DNA of 64,000 nucleotides, from assembly GCA_021613375.1 (NCBI GenBank), contig CM038702.1, forward strand, positions 28,413,349-28,477,348, in the 5' to 3' direction. Positions 1 through 12,960 of the stretch are shown here, in pieces. Position 1 is the first letter of the stretch. Every line of letters starts with the position of its first letter. The notes below the pieces were generated by a model that had not been told where the DNA came from, ran no database searches, and saw only the letters and a list, made by a program, of their open reading frames with translations. This DNA comes from Megaleporinus macrocephalus (taxonomy: Eukaryota > Chordata > Actinopteri > Characiformes > Anostomidae). A program made the translations under genes and the position numbers.

Positions 1-1216
1 ACTTTTCAGCTTGGATTACTGGAAAAGGGACTGATACTGTGTAGCGATGTGCACTGAGCTCTTTTTGGACAGAGAAGCACATACTTGATGGCTGTGTATT
101 TATCTTTGGTCTGAAGCTCTTTGATTGGAGATTCTGTTTTCCTGCATGGCTGTAAAGGGTCATCTGGCCTGGTGCAGGGAATTAGAGGAAAAATAAGGTT
201 TGATCTAATCATAGTATCATTATGAAAATTAGAAAAACGTGACAGCAAAACGAATAATGTAAACACTGGGACTCAGAAGTTCTGTGACCTCTCATCAAGT
301 TCCTTGATTTATTATGCTCGCTGATCCCATAGCTCTGGTGGTGTGTTCTCTAGGAAGACTTCTTCAATGATTTATTAATGCCATAACTACGGAGGCTTAG
401 GAGACAATTGGCTTCGCTGTTAATTTCTGGTGTCTGTCTGTGGTCTGAGCGATGTTAGGGTTACAGTGGGAGGAATGTGTGAAGTAAGCTTTTGGATGCA
501 GCACTTAGCCAGAGCGAGTCAGCTGCGACCTCAGAGTGGAGATATTAAAGTACTCATCAGATAAATAATTTCAAATGTGTGTCACTTCAAATATCATCTC
601 ATGGGACTCTGTTACACTCCAGAAGAAACAGCTGAAGTGGCACGAGAAGTGAGGTTGAATCTTTGATGAGAGATGGTGTGAATATTTTCCATTAATAGAG
701 GAAAACGCGCTTGCAAAGCCAAGCTGATTGTCAGTTTTGGAGCATATCTCTCTTATAGAATATAAATGGCAATAGCAGCGTTTTATCATGGATTACTGAG
801 CAACGCTCTTGGTAGGGGCTCTCTCTCTCATTGGCATGCGGGGCACACAGCTCCCTCTGTACTGATGTCACCCAGGTCACATGGTTTTTAATCCAGTCCA
901 AGCAGACGTTACAATTATGCTGATGTAGGACAAGCTTCACCCCCTAAAATCGTACTCCTGCCCGTTATGAGGGTGATCTCAGATCAGCTGTAGAGGACAC
1001 CTTAAGCCAACACGCTCAACCACTTTCTTCTGTTCATGGAGAATCTAGGTCAGTATTGCAAACGTCGTTTATCATTGGCTCACAGCTTGCTTTGTGTGCG
1101 TGTGTAAAAGAGAGAAAGAGTGCCTGGGGCTTTAAAGGCCCAGTGACGTACCACTGCATCTGGCAGCCCAGTTGTGAGCACTCCAGCAGCAGACGCTTTC
1201 AGATAGCAAAAAAAAA
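1..1216. other. No gene or repeat recognised
   Basis: Unique-looking intergenic sequence. Short open frames on both strands lack recognisable motifs and look like chance ORFs. Confidence 0.5.
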
Positions 1217-1250
1217 ATTAATTAAATAAATAAATAAATAAATAAATATA
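1217..1250. repeat. AAAT microsatellite
   Basis: An AAAT tract of about eight units with an A-run before it and a short TA stretch after it. It could be the A-rich tail of an old retroposon, but no body is recognisable next to it. Confidence 0.85.
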
Positions 1251-3007
1251 TATTGCCTCCTCCTTACCGTGGCTTTAACCAGCTCCTACACATTACAGCT
1301 AAACAGCTGCATTATACTGCAGGGGTGCAGTAAATAAGGTTGAGTAACCTGCCCATTGTTTGGCTTTATAACAGTGTGAACCTACACATACACAGCATGC
1401 CAGTGCTTTGCAATAAAGCTTTCAAATCATGGGTGACACAGACTAATCCTTACGGCAACTGGTTCATTTTTATTCCTTGCCGTCAGCGGTCAGCAAATGA
1501 GCTTGCCCAGAGGAAAATGTTATTGCTCAAGTGTTGCTCTTTGATCCTGCAGGAGACGGAATGGTGATTCTCTTCAAATTTCCTGGAAGAACCACCCCGA
1601 TGCTTCAGGTGCAGTGAACATTTTAGGAGGGGCCAATTTGATGGATGACCTTGAAAATCTTCCACATGACATGTGTCTACTTTTTGAGCTGATTTATACT
1701 CTGAAGTTGGAGTACCCTCAATTCCTCACCTCCAAAGGAAATCTTGACCTGGTTTATAAAAGTCAGTGCTGTGAATGCTGAGTGGCGACATTGTCCAATT
1801 GTTTGCCCAATTATTGGGAGATGGTGAGTTCAGTTGTCGGTGATGCTACAAGCATCGATGGCCTGGAGCCTAAAATAATATCACTGACCCTATAAAAGAT
1901 CACCTTTTTTCTCTCCCTCTAATGTTCAGCATGATGCTTGAAATCTGTTGGCATCTGTTGGCTCACATAACAGGCGTAGGGTCATCTCTTCCTGTGACTT
2001 TTAATTTTTAATCTGTGTCATCCTGTTTAATCTCCTTCTGCAGGCCCTTACGTGGCCATTCTGCCAGCGGAATGAAAATCGACATCGTCATTTAATATAA
2101 TTAAATAAAAGATGTTTTCTTATCAGATTAACTAGGAGACCATCGTTTGTATGAAATATTGTGAGTCTGTGTTGAGCTGCTGGCATGCAATGATGGGGCA
2201 GAACCACCTTCTATAAAAACAATCAACAGCACACAAGAAAAATAGCCTTTTAACATTTCACACATGTACGTAACAGTAAACTGGTTTGTGTGCCTACAGC
2301 ACCAAAGAACTTCTGCTTTTGTAAATTATACATATTTCCATTCAATATATTTTCAAATATGTCAGGTCAGCTGAGAGGGTGGTGAGGGGGTGGTGTGGTG
2401 ACTGGCTTCTTGAGTCTTGGAAGAAGCATGTTTCTAGCCCTGGCATTGTAGTTTAGTAGGATTGTATGGTGTGGGAGACCTAGATTACAAGCGGCACTAA
2501 ATTTGAAAATAAATTATGATAATTGAAATATTAAAAACATATAAATTAAGGAGAGTTACCTTGCAGTGTTTCGATTTTTTCAATCTGAATAAAAAATAAA
2601 AAGTTGAATGCTTTTTCCTAACAATGTAAATGTTTATAAGGACATTAACAATGACATTTTTAAAATATTTAACATAATGTCAAAACACTAAATGTCATCA
2701 ACATTTTTAAGGCAGTTTTTTAAGGCAGTTGGTTTTCTAGCTTTTCTAAGTAATGCCAGCTTAGTCCAGTTTATAAGACCTCTGTGGGGAGAATTAAAAC
2801 ATCTGGCTTGAAAAAACAGTTCAAATGAAAACTATAAGATAAATATAATAATCCCAACACTCCCAGCCTGCCACTATAACTCATACAAAGCTAAAATGAT
2901 TCTGCAACGTGTATGTGACTGTGACTTCGTAAAAAACAAAAACAAAACAGACATGCTGGCAAATACACTGAACAAAAACAAACAATGAATTCATGATGAC
3001 ATACAAT
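1251..3007. other. No gene or repeat recognised
   Basis: AT-rich intergenic sequence without long open frames or repeats that I recognise. A purine-rich GGTG stretch lies near 2380-2400. Confidence 0.45.
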
Positions 3008-3972
3008 GTCAGTATATAGATAAAGGAGTGAACGGATGGAGGATAGATGTCAGTATATGGATAAAGGAGTGAATGGATGAAGGAACAATGTCAGTATATG
3101 GATAAAGGAGTGAATGGATGAAGGATAGATGTCAATATATGGATAAAGGAGTGAATGGATGAAGGATAGATGTCAGTATATGGATAAAGGAGTGAATGGA
3201 TGAAGGAACAATGTCAGTATATGGATAAAGGAGTGAATGGATGAAGGAACAATGTCAGTATATGGATAAAGGAGTGAATGGATGAAGGATAGATGTCAGT
3301 ATATGGATAAAGGAGTGAATGGATGAAAGATAGATGTCAGTATATGGATAAAGGAGTGAATGGATGAAGGAACAATGTCAGTATATGGATAAAGGAGTGA
3401 ACGGATGAAGGAACAATGTCAGTATATGGATAAAGGAGTGAATGGATGAAGGATAGATGTCAGTATATGGATAAAGGAGTGAACGGATGAAGGAACAATG
3501 TCAGTATATGGATAAAGGAGTAAATGGATGAAGGATAGATGTCAGTATATGGATAAAGGAGTAAATGGATGAAGGAACAATGTCAGTATATGGATAACGG
3601 AGTGAATGGATGAAGGAACAATGTCAGTATATGGATAAAGGAGTGAATGGAGGAAGAAACAATGTCAGTATATGGATAAAGGAGTGAATGGATGAAGGAA
3701 CACTGTCAGTATATGGATAAAGGAGTGAATGGATGAAGGATAGATGTCAGTATATGGATAAAGGAGTGAACGGATGAAGGAACAATGTCAGTATATGGAT
3801 AAAGGAGTGAATGGATGAAGGATAGATGTCAGTATATGGATAAAGGAGTAAATGGATGAAGGAACAATGTCAGTATATGGATAAAGGAGTGAACGGAAGA
3901 AGGAACGATTTCAGTATATGGATAAAGGAGTGAACGGATGAAGGAACAATGTTAGTATATGAAAAAGGAGTG
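3008..3972. repeat. 41-bp minisatellite, 23 full copies plus a partial one
   Basis: Units begin with GTCAGTATATGGATAAAGGA and recur every 41 bp without a length change from 3008 to 3950. A degraded partial unit follows to about 3972. Units fall into two types by their last eight bases: GGATAGAT (type A) and GGAACAAT (type B). Reading left to right the order is A B A A B B A A B B A B A B B B B A B A B B B. Further single-base variants (AACGG for AATGG, GTAAATGG for GTGAATGG) recur in separate units. Since 41 is not a multiple of three, the array cannot be an in-frame coding repeat. Confidence 0.97.
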
Positions 3973-4830
3973 TTAACACTGTGTATTATAAAGCTGCCCC
4001 TTTTTTTAAACTGATCTTTTTTGTTATTGATCAATGCATGCCTCAGTGTTATGCTTCTAACAAAGGCATGATGTCATCCGATATCATTAATTTTTACTTG
4101 TTACTCATTGACAGGAGCGATGGACTGATTTGATCTGCTATTTTGATCAATCCAAAAATTCCCGCCTGTGTCACAGCTAGATGTTAAATAGTCAGATCCT
4201 GAACACAACATTCCATTGGTGTGGGCAGCAGGGTTTGCTGCTTGCTTAAGAGGCAGTGTAGGAATTTTACGGAGTAGTTTTCAGTCTACAATACTTTACT
4301 TATCACATTACCTAGAGCCAAACACGAGCTAAGAGCACTTAGCATAGCTTCAAGCTGGTCACTGCCTGTTTGTGAGTCGGACATGTATCTGCTGCAGCTG
4401 TTGGTCATTTTCCCATAACACACTTGTGATGAGAGCATATGTGGCGACTCATGGAACACTCTGACAGTGACCTACGTCTGAAGTCAAAACCACAGATTGC
4501 GTGATGTTCTCAGGGCCAACTCCTAGAACACAAGCCAGGCTCTCAGCTGTGTGTGTGTGTTCTCATTGCCGGCTTGAAACGGTTATATATATAACAGAGT
4601 TCTTTTGATAATGAATAGAAGTACGTGAGTGTGTTTGTCCTCTGAGAACAGGCTTTCCCCCAAGAGACTACTGTTGCATTAAAAACACTTTGTGCACTCG
4701 CAGGGAGCACATTTCCTGCATCCACACCAAAAGCCACTGTCCTGAGTTCACACACACTCTTCCCTCTAGAGGCACTGTAGTGCACTAGAGGAGTTTGGCG
4801 CTGCAACAACACTTTCTACATCAGCATGTA
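3973..4830. other. No gene or repeat recognised
   Basis: Intergenic sequence. A 270-bp minus-strand open frame at 4543-4812 has no motif that I recognise and is probably chance. Confidence 0.45.
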
Positions 4831-4831
4831 T

Positions 4832-5040
4832 TAGTGATGCACCTAAATGAAAATTCTTGCCTGAACCCAGAATTCAGGACATGGCTGAAAAAACCCCAAA
4901 GAAAGTGTATTTTATATGAAACATAATGTTTTTTTTTTTATTTCCGCCATAAACTGAAGCAGGATCTAATGGAAAAAGTAAAAAAAGAATATTTGTATGA
5001 TTTTTTATGTGATTTTCAATAAAGATCATTAAATCCTTCA
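4832..5040. mobile_element. Possible relic of a hAT-type repeat
   Basis: The start, AGTGATGCACCTAAATGAAA, resembles the end of a fish DNA-transposon repeat that I recall as GATGCACCGAAATGAAAATTC. Only one end is visible and the element boundary is a guess. No transposase frame survives. Confidence 0.3.
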
Positions 5041-5639
5041 ATGGTGAGAAGCAAGCAAAGCTTTTATAGAAGGTACAGTGTATCTGCTGCTACTCAAATT
5101 ATTTGAATGTGTCTGACCAGTGCAAGAACAAACAATGCTTTGATTCACCATTTCTCATTTATGTTTCCAATATGGTTTCAACATCTCATTGTAGTCCTAC
5201 AGTTCTCGGAACTACAAGAATGTCATAGCAAAATCAGGCTTTTAATAATTTCTGTGAACATTTCTTCTTCTGGGGCAGAGGGTCAAACATACATCTTTTT
5301 TAGAAAAGTAACAAGACCTGGAGCTCAAGTTGTATGTTGTTGGGCATCAGCACAGGGTAAAAATTATACATACAAGATCAGAAATACAAAGTTATATACA
5401 TACAGGTCAAAAAAGTACAAAGAAATGACTTGTAATGTTTTTTTTAACCAGCTTAATGTCACATGTGCTTTTGTTTTTCTTTTTTGGCTCCACCCTGGCT
5501 CCATCCATTCTCCTCCCATTCCACACACATGCAACTGATCCAGGACACATTAGTACCGTTACTTAAACTAACCTGCTTTCCCTTTCTGTTTGCAAAGCCT
5601 CTGTGTTTGTTCATCTGAGTTTTGAAACATTCCACAATA
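5041..5639. other. No gene recognised; 143-aa open frame probably chance
   Basis: A plus-strand ORF (5107-5538) runs through AT-rich sequence with low-complexity hydrophobic and aromatic stretches. It has no family signature, and I do not call it a gene. Confidence 0.4.
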
Positions 5640-6425
5640 AGTAGGTCAATTAATAACAGGTCAGGGGGTCATGATTTGGTGTTAAAGAAGCATCCACCAA
5701 AGGTTTACCAGGCATAGATGGATCATGGCTCATCAATTTGCTACAACAGCGTAGCTTTGTAGATACAAAATGTGTGAACTTGATTGGCCTGCCTGCAGGT
5801 TATGATAAAGAATTCTCAGGCTGTCCTCCTTCTTTATTATGCCATCCACTGGCTGCAAAACACCCCACAGAGCATAATGCTAGCACCAGCTGGGACAGTG
5901 TTCTTGGGGTTAAATGCCTTACCTTTACTCATCCAAATTTTCCTCTGGTCACTGTGGCCAAACAACACAATGTTTGTGTCATCTGACCATAAATTTTTCC
6001 TCCAGTAGTATTTTCTTTGTCCATGTGGCCAGCTGCAGAGTCGAGTTTCAAGGTGTCGATTTTAGAGCAGAGGCTTCTTACTTGGCCTTTAATTCTACGG
6101 TGAAACTTCATTGACAGTAGCCAGTGATGTTGGTATTCCAGCAGCTTCAAGTTCATGGCAGGCCTATACCCTGGTGGTTCTTGGGTCGGTCCTGACCATC
6201 TGAACTAATTTCTAGCTGAGGGTGATAGTTTGAGACACTTCCCCATAGCTTATGTACAAATGTTTGAACTGATGATGTTGTAATCGTTTGAATTTTTTCA
6301 TTCCACTATTGCTGTGGCGTTCATGTTCATGATGAGTTTATGTAAACTTCTGACCACAACTGACCTCTGTTCTTTGCCTTTTTGGAAAGATTTTCTACCT
6401 TTTTTAACCAAGACTTGAAAGTACA
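5640..6425 (-). mobile_element. Degenerate Tc1-like DNA transposon
   Basis: Read on the minus strand, about 5925-5995 translates to a Tc1-family core block: LWSDDTNIVLFGHSDQRKIW, containing one acidic residue of the DDE catalytic triad, followed by the segment that in this family ends CSQWMA. The end near 6330-6360 (GAGTTTATGTAAACTTCTGACC in part) is typical of fish Tc1 terminal repeats. I cannot see a matching opposite terminus. The frame is broken by stops and shifts, so this is an inactive, probably truncated copy. Its left boundary is approximate. Confidence 0.8.
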
Positions 6426-6566
6426 AATAATATCTTAATGTCAATGATGTCATAATGATGCTTACAAAAATTAACTCTAAATACTAGATCTTAGATTATT
6501 ATGTACATTGGCAACAAATGATTGCATACGTAGAAAAATAAAAGAACAAAGATAAACATTCTTTCG
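6426..6566. other. No gene recognised
   Basis: Short AT-rich spacer between a transposon relic and a microsatellite. Confidence 0.4.

Positions 6567-6613
<47 letters not shown>
6567..6613. repeat. ATT microsatellite
   Basis: Perfect ATT repeats, about 15 units. Confidence 0.95.
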
Positions 6614-7104
6614 GCTTTAATGTTGACAAGTAGTTTGAGAAGGTCAGCAGAGCAGGATCAAGATCAGATAGAAAGGATCAGCTTGTTTAGCATGTATGCT
6701 GGCCTGGTGCCCAGCACTCTACCATTTGATCGTTCCCAACAAAAATCTTAGCACTGGCCTAGTCGTCTCTGTGATGGGCCGGACCATGCTGACTCCAGAC
6801 CACTCTTACCACACAGGAAACTGCTAGCCAGACCTGTTTCCAATTACACACTCTAAACCATGCGATCCTACACCCATCTGCGGCTGTGTGTGCCCTCTTT
6901 AACGTCAAGCAGCAAATTCCCTGCAATATTAATGCATATGGAAGAGAGCAAGTGATGACAGTCGTGAGGATGAATGTGTAATTTGCACAAAACTCATTTT
7001 ATTTCGCTTGTATACACACTCAGGGACATGTATATGATTTTACCCTAGTAGCTGGTCTGAACCTTAACTCAGATTTTTCATGTTGACAGCATCTTATTTA
7101 TTAA
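6614..7104. other. No gene or repeat recognised
   Basis: Ordinary intergenic sequence with mixed base composition. Confidence 0.4.
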
Positions 7105-7200
7105 GTAATAATAACAATAATAGCAACAAAAACAACAACAACAACAACAACAACAACAATAATAATAATAATAATAATAATAACAATAATAATAATAATA
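7105..7200. repeat. Compound AAC/AAT microsatellite
   Basis: A run of AAC units flanked by interrupted AAT units. It produces an artefactual poly-asparagine open frame on the plus strand. Confidence 0.95.
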
Positions 7201-7392
7201 CATCTGTGTTTACTATATTCACTGTTTATTCAAAGTGCAGGAAGGTAGGCAAAATTGTGTTAAAACATTGCAGTTCAAATGAAGTAATAGTTCACTTACA
7301 TACCATAGAATTGAAGAAGACTCAGTTTAATAGGCTGTCTGGAAAAAATCTTAATGTATCAAAATTGTATTATTATTTTTTTTTTATTAAAG

Positions 7393-7542
7393 TCATGTTA
7401 TTTGCCCAGTAAACCAACATTAGATACTTCAAATCATCAATTACGCCCATAAGTATGTATTTTTACAGGTTGTAGCTAATAAAACTCAATAAATAAACAA
7501 TTTTGAAGTATCTAATGTTGGTTTACTGAGCAAATAACATGA
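7393..7542. repeat. 41-nt inverted repeat around a 68-bp spacer
   Basis: The left arm 7393-7433 (begins TCATGTTATTTG, ends GATACTTCAAA) and the reverse complement of the right arm 7502-7542 agree at 40 of 41 positions. The single difference is C versus T at arm position 14. The near identity suggests a recent fold-back or MITE insertion, or a hairpin. No coding potential lies in the spacer. It lies directly before a Tc1-like relic, but its arms do not look like that element's termini. Confidence 0.9.
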
Positions 7543-7554
7543 GCTTATCCGTCT

Positions 7555-8480
7555 AGGAATTACAGCCATTTTTACATAGTCTCTCTGGCACCAATTTTAC
7601 AGGCTCAGAAGTAATTGGACAGTTAAGTCATAAGCAGTTTCTCTTGTTATTTTATGACAAATTTATGACATTTTAAATTCTGGAGTTAATTTTAAATGTT
7701 GAATATTCATTTAATATCTGTTAATGGGAGCTCTCAATTTGCGGTCCAATACAAATAAAGCGGGCATCATTAGGCTAAAAAAAACCAAAACAAAACAAAC
7801 CTATCAGAGAAATAACAGAAACTTTAGGAGTGACCAAATCAACAATTTTTTACATTCTTAAAAAGAAGGAATGTACTGGCGAGCTCTGCAACACCAAAAG
7901 GCCTGGAAGACCATGGAAGACAACTTAAGTGGATGATCGCAGAATTCTTTCCGTGGTGAAGAAAAACCTCTTCACAACTTCTAGCCAAGTTGAGGACGTT
8001 CTAGAGGAGGTTGATGTATCATTGCCGACATCTACAATCAAGAGAAGCTTCCATAAATGTAAATAGAGAGGGCTTACCTCAACATGCAATCCACTGATAA
8101 CATTTAAGAACAGCAAGACCAGATTAGACTAGAAATTACTAAAAAACATTTTAAAAAAGCCTACCCAATTCTGGAACTGGATTTTCTTAAGCAATACAAC
8201 CAAGCTTACCTCATATCAGAAAGAAAGACTCACGATCTGAAGCATACCACATCATCTGTGAAACATGGTGAAGGCAGTATTATAGAGTGGGCACATATTG
8301 CTGCCACTGATATTGGATCACTGGTGTTTCTCGATAATGTGGAAATGTAGCAGGATGATTTCTGAAGTTGCTGTAAAATTGATAGGACGGTGCTTTACCG
8401 TTCAGATTGATAATAACCCAAAACATACCATGACAGAAACGCAGGAGCTTCTTGAGAAAGGAAAGTAAATGTTTCTAAAT
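7555..8480 (+). mobile_element. Degenerate Tc1-like DNA transposon
   Basis: Plus-strand translation of about 7875-8070 gives the family's N-terminal DNA-binding region. It reads KRPGRP, then VDDRRILSVVKKN, then TTSSQV and STIKRSFHKC, broken by in-frame stops. Downstream pieces around 8230-8340 match the segment before the second catalytic aspartate (HTTSSVKHGEGSI with further decay). Stops and indels disable every block. The minus-strand fragment at 27.0-27.4 kb belongs to the same subfamily as far as I can judge. Confidence 0.88.
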
Positions 8481-9010
8481 GGCAGAGTCAGTAACCTTTA
8501 CTCAACCTAATAGCTTGGTCACTCTCTCTATTTTTCTTCCTCGCTTCCTCCGAGTGTCTTCTTTGGCTTTTTCATAACCTCTGCCATCATGCTGGGAATA
8601 CCGAGCCAGCTTCCTCTTCCTCTACAGTTGACTGAAGACCCGTAGTTGTGGGACATGGTGTCATAAATTGCTATGCAGTTCTGGTGAGAGGTCCCGTGCC
8701 TGCTCTTTCAAAGATACAGAGCACTATAGCAGGCGGTCCAGGGCTGTAATGGCAACACAGCAAAAAGCGTTACCAAGCGTCTTTTTTACATTGTCCACCA
8801 CTAAAAATGAAGAGTGATGACATGCTAGCCTGCATAAGAGTTTTGATCTGGATAAAAACACAACTAGCACGCCTGCATTCAACATATTCATTTTTGGGGA
8901 AAAATGTCTTTCTCTGTTTCTCGGGTTGGCTGTGTTTTGCAGTGTGAGGGCTGTTTTTAAAGCTGGCTTGTCCTGTGGGAAGGTGTCGGCTGGACGTGAA
9001 ACAGGCAGCG
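8481..9010. other. No gene or repeat recognised
   Basis: Intergenic sequence. Minus-strand open frames at 8724-9099 overlap the CA repeat and show no recognisable domain. Confidence 0.4.
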
Positions 9011-9077
9011 CACTCACACACACTCACACACACACACACACACACACATACGCACACACACACACACACACACACAC
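9011..9077. repeat. CA microsatellite
   Basis: CA repeat with a few interruptions (CTCACA, TACGCA). Confidence 0.95.
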
Positions 9078-10129
9078 TGCAAGCTGAGTTCACTCCCACT
9101 CTGCCATGCTGATGACTCCCAGATGTTTAATAAAGCATCTCCCCCCCTGTCTCTCTCAGTCTTTCTTGTCTTCCACCTACTTTTGTTACACTCACACTTT
9201 CTAGTTTTTCTCTACGTTTTCTAAATAACGTGATATCACGTGCCTGCCTGGAATGGACCTTTACAGATAGACCCCGAGCAATCCTGGCATGCTTATGCAG
9301 TTACGCAGCGTGCATCATTTCCGTTCATATAGTAGGTACTCTGTTGCCGACTGTCAGCACTTTCAACCCCCCATTCCATTGCGCTCTTATTCCAGATGAA
9401 CCTGAACACTATGTTTAGGTAGTACGTCAGTTACTTCCCAGCACGGCATGAATGCAGTAATTTGCTGACTGAGTTTTTTGCTGTTCGGCCTTCACATTCG
9501 GTCGTCTGCTGACTTCTTGTTTAGAGAATTTTGGCTTCAGTTCATTTTGTGTTCAGCTGTGTGCTAGTTGTCTGGCGTCAAACTCTAAACACACACTCTA
9601 AACACTCTTTTGTAGATTTTCCAAGTGACAGTAACATGATCTACAGAGAAAACACATTTGATACACAGTTACTGTTCATTTGCTGAATTTAATATACAGA
9701 GAAAAATACAGATACAATGTAGCATATACAAAAGGTTTATCCCTCATTGATTTCCAATATGTTAAACTTAGCAAATTGTGAGGCAGGCAACGTCATGTTT
9801 AATGTACATTCTCTGTAGAGGATGTGATATTTCCACTTTAAAATTAACAAAACATGTTATTTGACCAGAGATGTAATACATATTTCATAGAACATTCTTT
9901 GTAAAAAGCAGTGCTACATCTTATTGCTGCCTGTGGGATGTGCCATAGCTAACAAGCCAATATGAATGTCTCAAACTAAAGTTGTAATTTGAATGATTAG
10001 CCAGTCTGTTTGTCTGTCAGTAGTTCTGTCACGTCTGTAACCTGGTCTGTTTATGACATTCACTCTCCAAACTGTTTGTTTTTGCTCTGCATGATTGCTC
10101 TTCAAATCAAAAGTACGTTTTCACTATGA
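9078..10129. other. No gene or repeat recognised
   Basis: AT-rich intergenic sequence with only short open frames. Confidence 0.4.
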
Positions 10130-10860
10130 GTTTATATGCTAAGAGCTGTCTATGGAAAAATCACAAGAAATCAAATTGTTGCTAAAAAAGAGAGAATTAT
10201 CCAATAGACAAGCAGGATTCAGGAAAGGCAGAGAAACAAGATATATCACTGCTGATCCACAATGGATGATAGATAAACAGCAAGCAATTCAAAACTACAG
10301 CACTAAGCCTTTGAATTTGTCAAGCATGTAAAAATCCTACCTCTATGCTGATTAACCACCCACAGTCGATATTTTGCCAAATAGAAAGATTTTATATAAA
10401 GCTGATCTATATTTTCTTAGATTGTTGTTTGACCTGTAAGCCAAAAATGTAATGAGAGAAGCAGAAGTGAAGGAAGATGATCAGTGGATTCAAGATTGGT
10501 AGAAGAAATATAGATACTCTTGGATGTGCAGATAGTTTAACACAGTGGAAAATCTGGTGGACCTGAAGACCCTTATAAGAAAAGGTGAAGAACAAAGATA
10601 AAGTGTTTTGAGTGTGATAAGAAGAAAACAAAGGTTAGAATAACGGGAAAGACGGATAACTTTACATTTGAGGGTGAAGCAATAGATGCAGAAGTAACTT
10701 TTACCTACTTAGATCAGTTATTAGCAAAAAACAATTCAACAGTCAAGAAATATGCCAAAGCGCGATTAATTATGATAAAAGAAATTGGCTTAAAAAGACC
10801 TTCAAATTTAATGATATGACCTGAAAACGTCCTGACCATCAGCAGAGAATCAGACAGACT
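10130..10860 (+). mobile_element. Degenerate LINE reverse-transcriptase relic
   Basis: From about 10191 the plus strand translates to RELSNRQAGFRKGRETR and continues to a tryptophan-methionine-isoleucine block. QAGFRKGRxTR is a signature of non-LTR retrotransposon reverse transcriptases. A second piece, about 10633-10820, reads VRITGKTDNFTFEGEAI followed by TFTYLDQLLAKNNS. That matches the segment after the catalytic aspartates in the same proteins (the FTYLGS region). The catalytic block between them is missing or unreadable, and stops interrupt the rest. I cannot assign the clade firmly. Confidence 0.75.
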
Positions 10861-11189
10861 ACAGAACACTTCCATATTTTTAACATGCCCAAACTTTCAG
10901 TTATTCCTAAAATACAGCTGACTGTAAAAAAAGTATTGGCTTAAGTTTTGGTGTCTAGTTTGTCATACAGTCCACACTCTAACAAGTAAGTACGACAGCT
11001 GTTTGCTCAGGGGTCTTTACAAATGAAGCTTGACATTCAGCGCTTTGTGTCTGCTTATCAGCCTTTTCTAACTCATTCTGTGAATCAGAAAAATATGTCG
11101 CTTAAATCCATGGAGGCTTTTGTTTTTGTGGTCGTTTCTGAACCCCTGAGGCAGAGGAAGGTCTGTGTTATTCTCTTTATTCTTATTTT

Positions 11190-11190
<1 letters not shown>
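10861..11190. other. No gene recognised
   Basis: Intergenic sequence leading into a long AAT microsatellite. Confidence 0.4.
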
Positions 11191-11254
<64 letters not shown>

Positions 11255-11256
11255 TA

Positions 11257-11338
<82 letters not shown>

Positions 11339-11351
11339 TTTTAATAATAAT
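11191..11351. repeat. Long AAT microsatellite
   Basis: About 160 bp of ATA/AAT repeats with one interruption near 11251-11266. Confidence 0.96.
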
Positions 11352-11379
11352 TCAGCTTTCAGTTACTTAAGATGGAGGC

Positions 11380-11530
11380 ATCACACTTGGCTGGTCTAGA
11401 CAACAGTTTCTGAGACCAACCTACCCCGAGACAAGAGTCGAGACCAAGACAAAACCAAGACCTCTAGTTTATGGTCTTGAGACAGAGACCAGACTCGAAT
11501 AGTATAACATAATTCGCTGAAACCATTTCT
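11380..11530. repeat. Internally repetitive GAGACCAAGAC-type repeat
   Basis: Short related strings (GAGACCAA, GAGTCGAGACCAAGAC, GGTCTTGAGACAGAGACC) recur in direct and inverted orientation. I recall similar dispersed sequences from fish genomes but cannot name the family. Confidence 0.4.
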
Positions 11531-12440
11531 TTCTACACTACTGCTGCTATCACAGATGTTGATAGTTGCATTCTACAGCTTAAAGTAGGATATCATGAAT
11601 AGTAAACCAGCTCTGTACCCATTCCATTTATAGATGTTTGATTGTTTGTTTGGGAAAGAAAGGTTGCCTAACACTGGCTAAAAAATTCCATTGAAATTTT
11701 ATAATGGACAAACAGAGCTTTGCTGTGTTGAAGTTTCATGCACTCTTAATCCTAACACAATAACAATATTATATTCTCTCTGGGAAACTGGTGGGCCTCC
11801 AGTATAATGGATGCTGTTTGGTCCCTATATTTTTTGTACTTATTATTATTATTTTGAGTCAAAACAACAAGTGGAGGCCTCTACTACTCCTTGATCATAA
11901 AACAACCCCTGAGTGAAATCTTTATTGCTCACTTTCCACTGGTTTTTCCAGGAGCTATTTGCAATGGGCAAAAGCATTTTCGCTAATAAAAAAAGGAGGG
12001 AGGTTTGCTGTAATTGCTTTAATTTTGCCCTCATTGCCAGCACTTCATTTTCTCCTGGTTTCTCGTTCTCTAAGGCTGCAGACCCTATTCTTTGTTTTGT
12101 TCTCAGAAGTTGGGTTTACAGGCTGGGGACCTCATTTTCCTTGTGGAAATGGTCAGTAAAGCAAAGGCTTGTTGCCAAATTGAGCAACGAAATATATGTG
12201 TCTGAGTAGTCTCGCGGAACCAGACATGATCTTGTATTGAGAATGTCTGGGGACAGCCATGAGAAATTCTGGGCTTAATGTGTGTGAGAAAGTAGACGTA
12301 CTACAGTGGGAACAAACTGAGAGTGAAATTTATAAATTGATTGAACACTTTGTGAAGACGGGAGCTCAAAGTGGGGTGCATTCATCAGCATTGTAAGGTA
12401 TAGAAGCCTGTTATTTGACCATTAATGTAATGTAAATGAA
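11531..12440. other. No gene or repeat recognised
   Basis: Intergenic. Overlapping open frames near 11913-12209 have no family motif. Confidence 0.4.

Positions 12441-12960
<520 letters not shown>

Noticed and set aside
3008..3972. CRISPR-like array
   Set aside because: The repeats are directly adjacent with no unique spacers, and the genome is vertebrate. It is a minisatellite.
5107..5538. 143-aa plus-strand gene
   Set aside because: The frame has no motif, no visible splice context and a composition like flanking AT-rich noncoding DNA.
5929..6156. 75-aa minus-strand gene
   Set aside because: It is a shifted frame of a dead Tc1-like element.
7080..7412. Poly-asparagine protein
   Set aside because: It is the translation of an AAC/AAT microsatellite.
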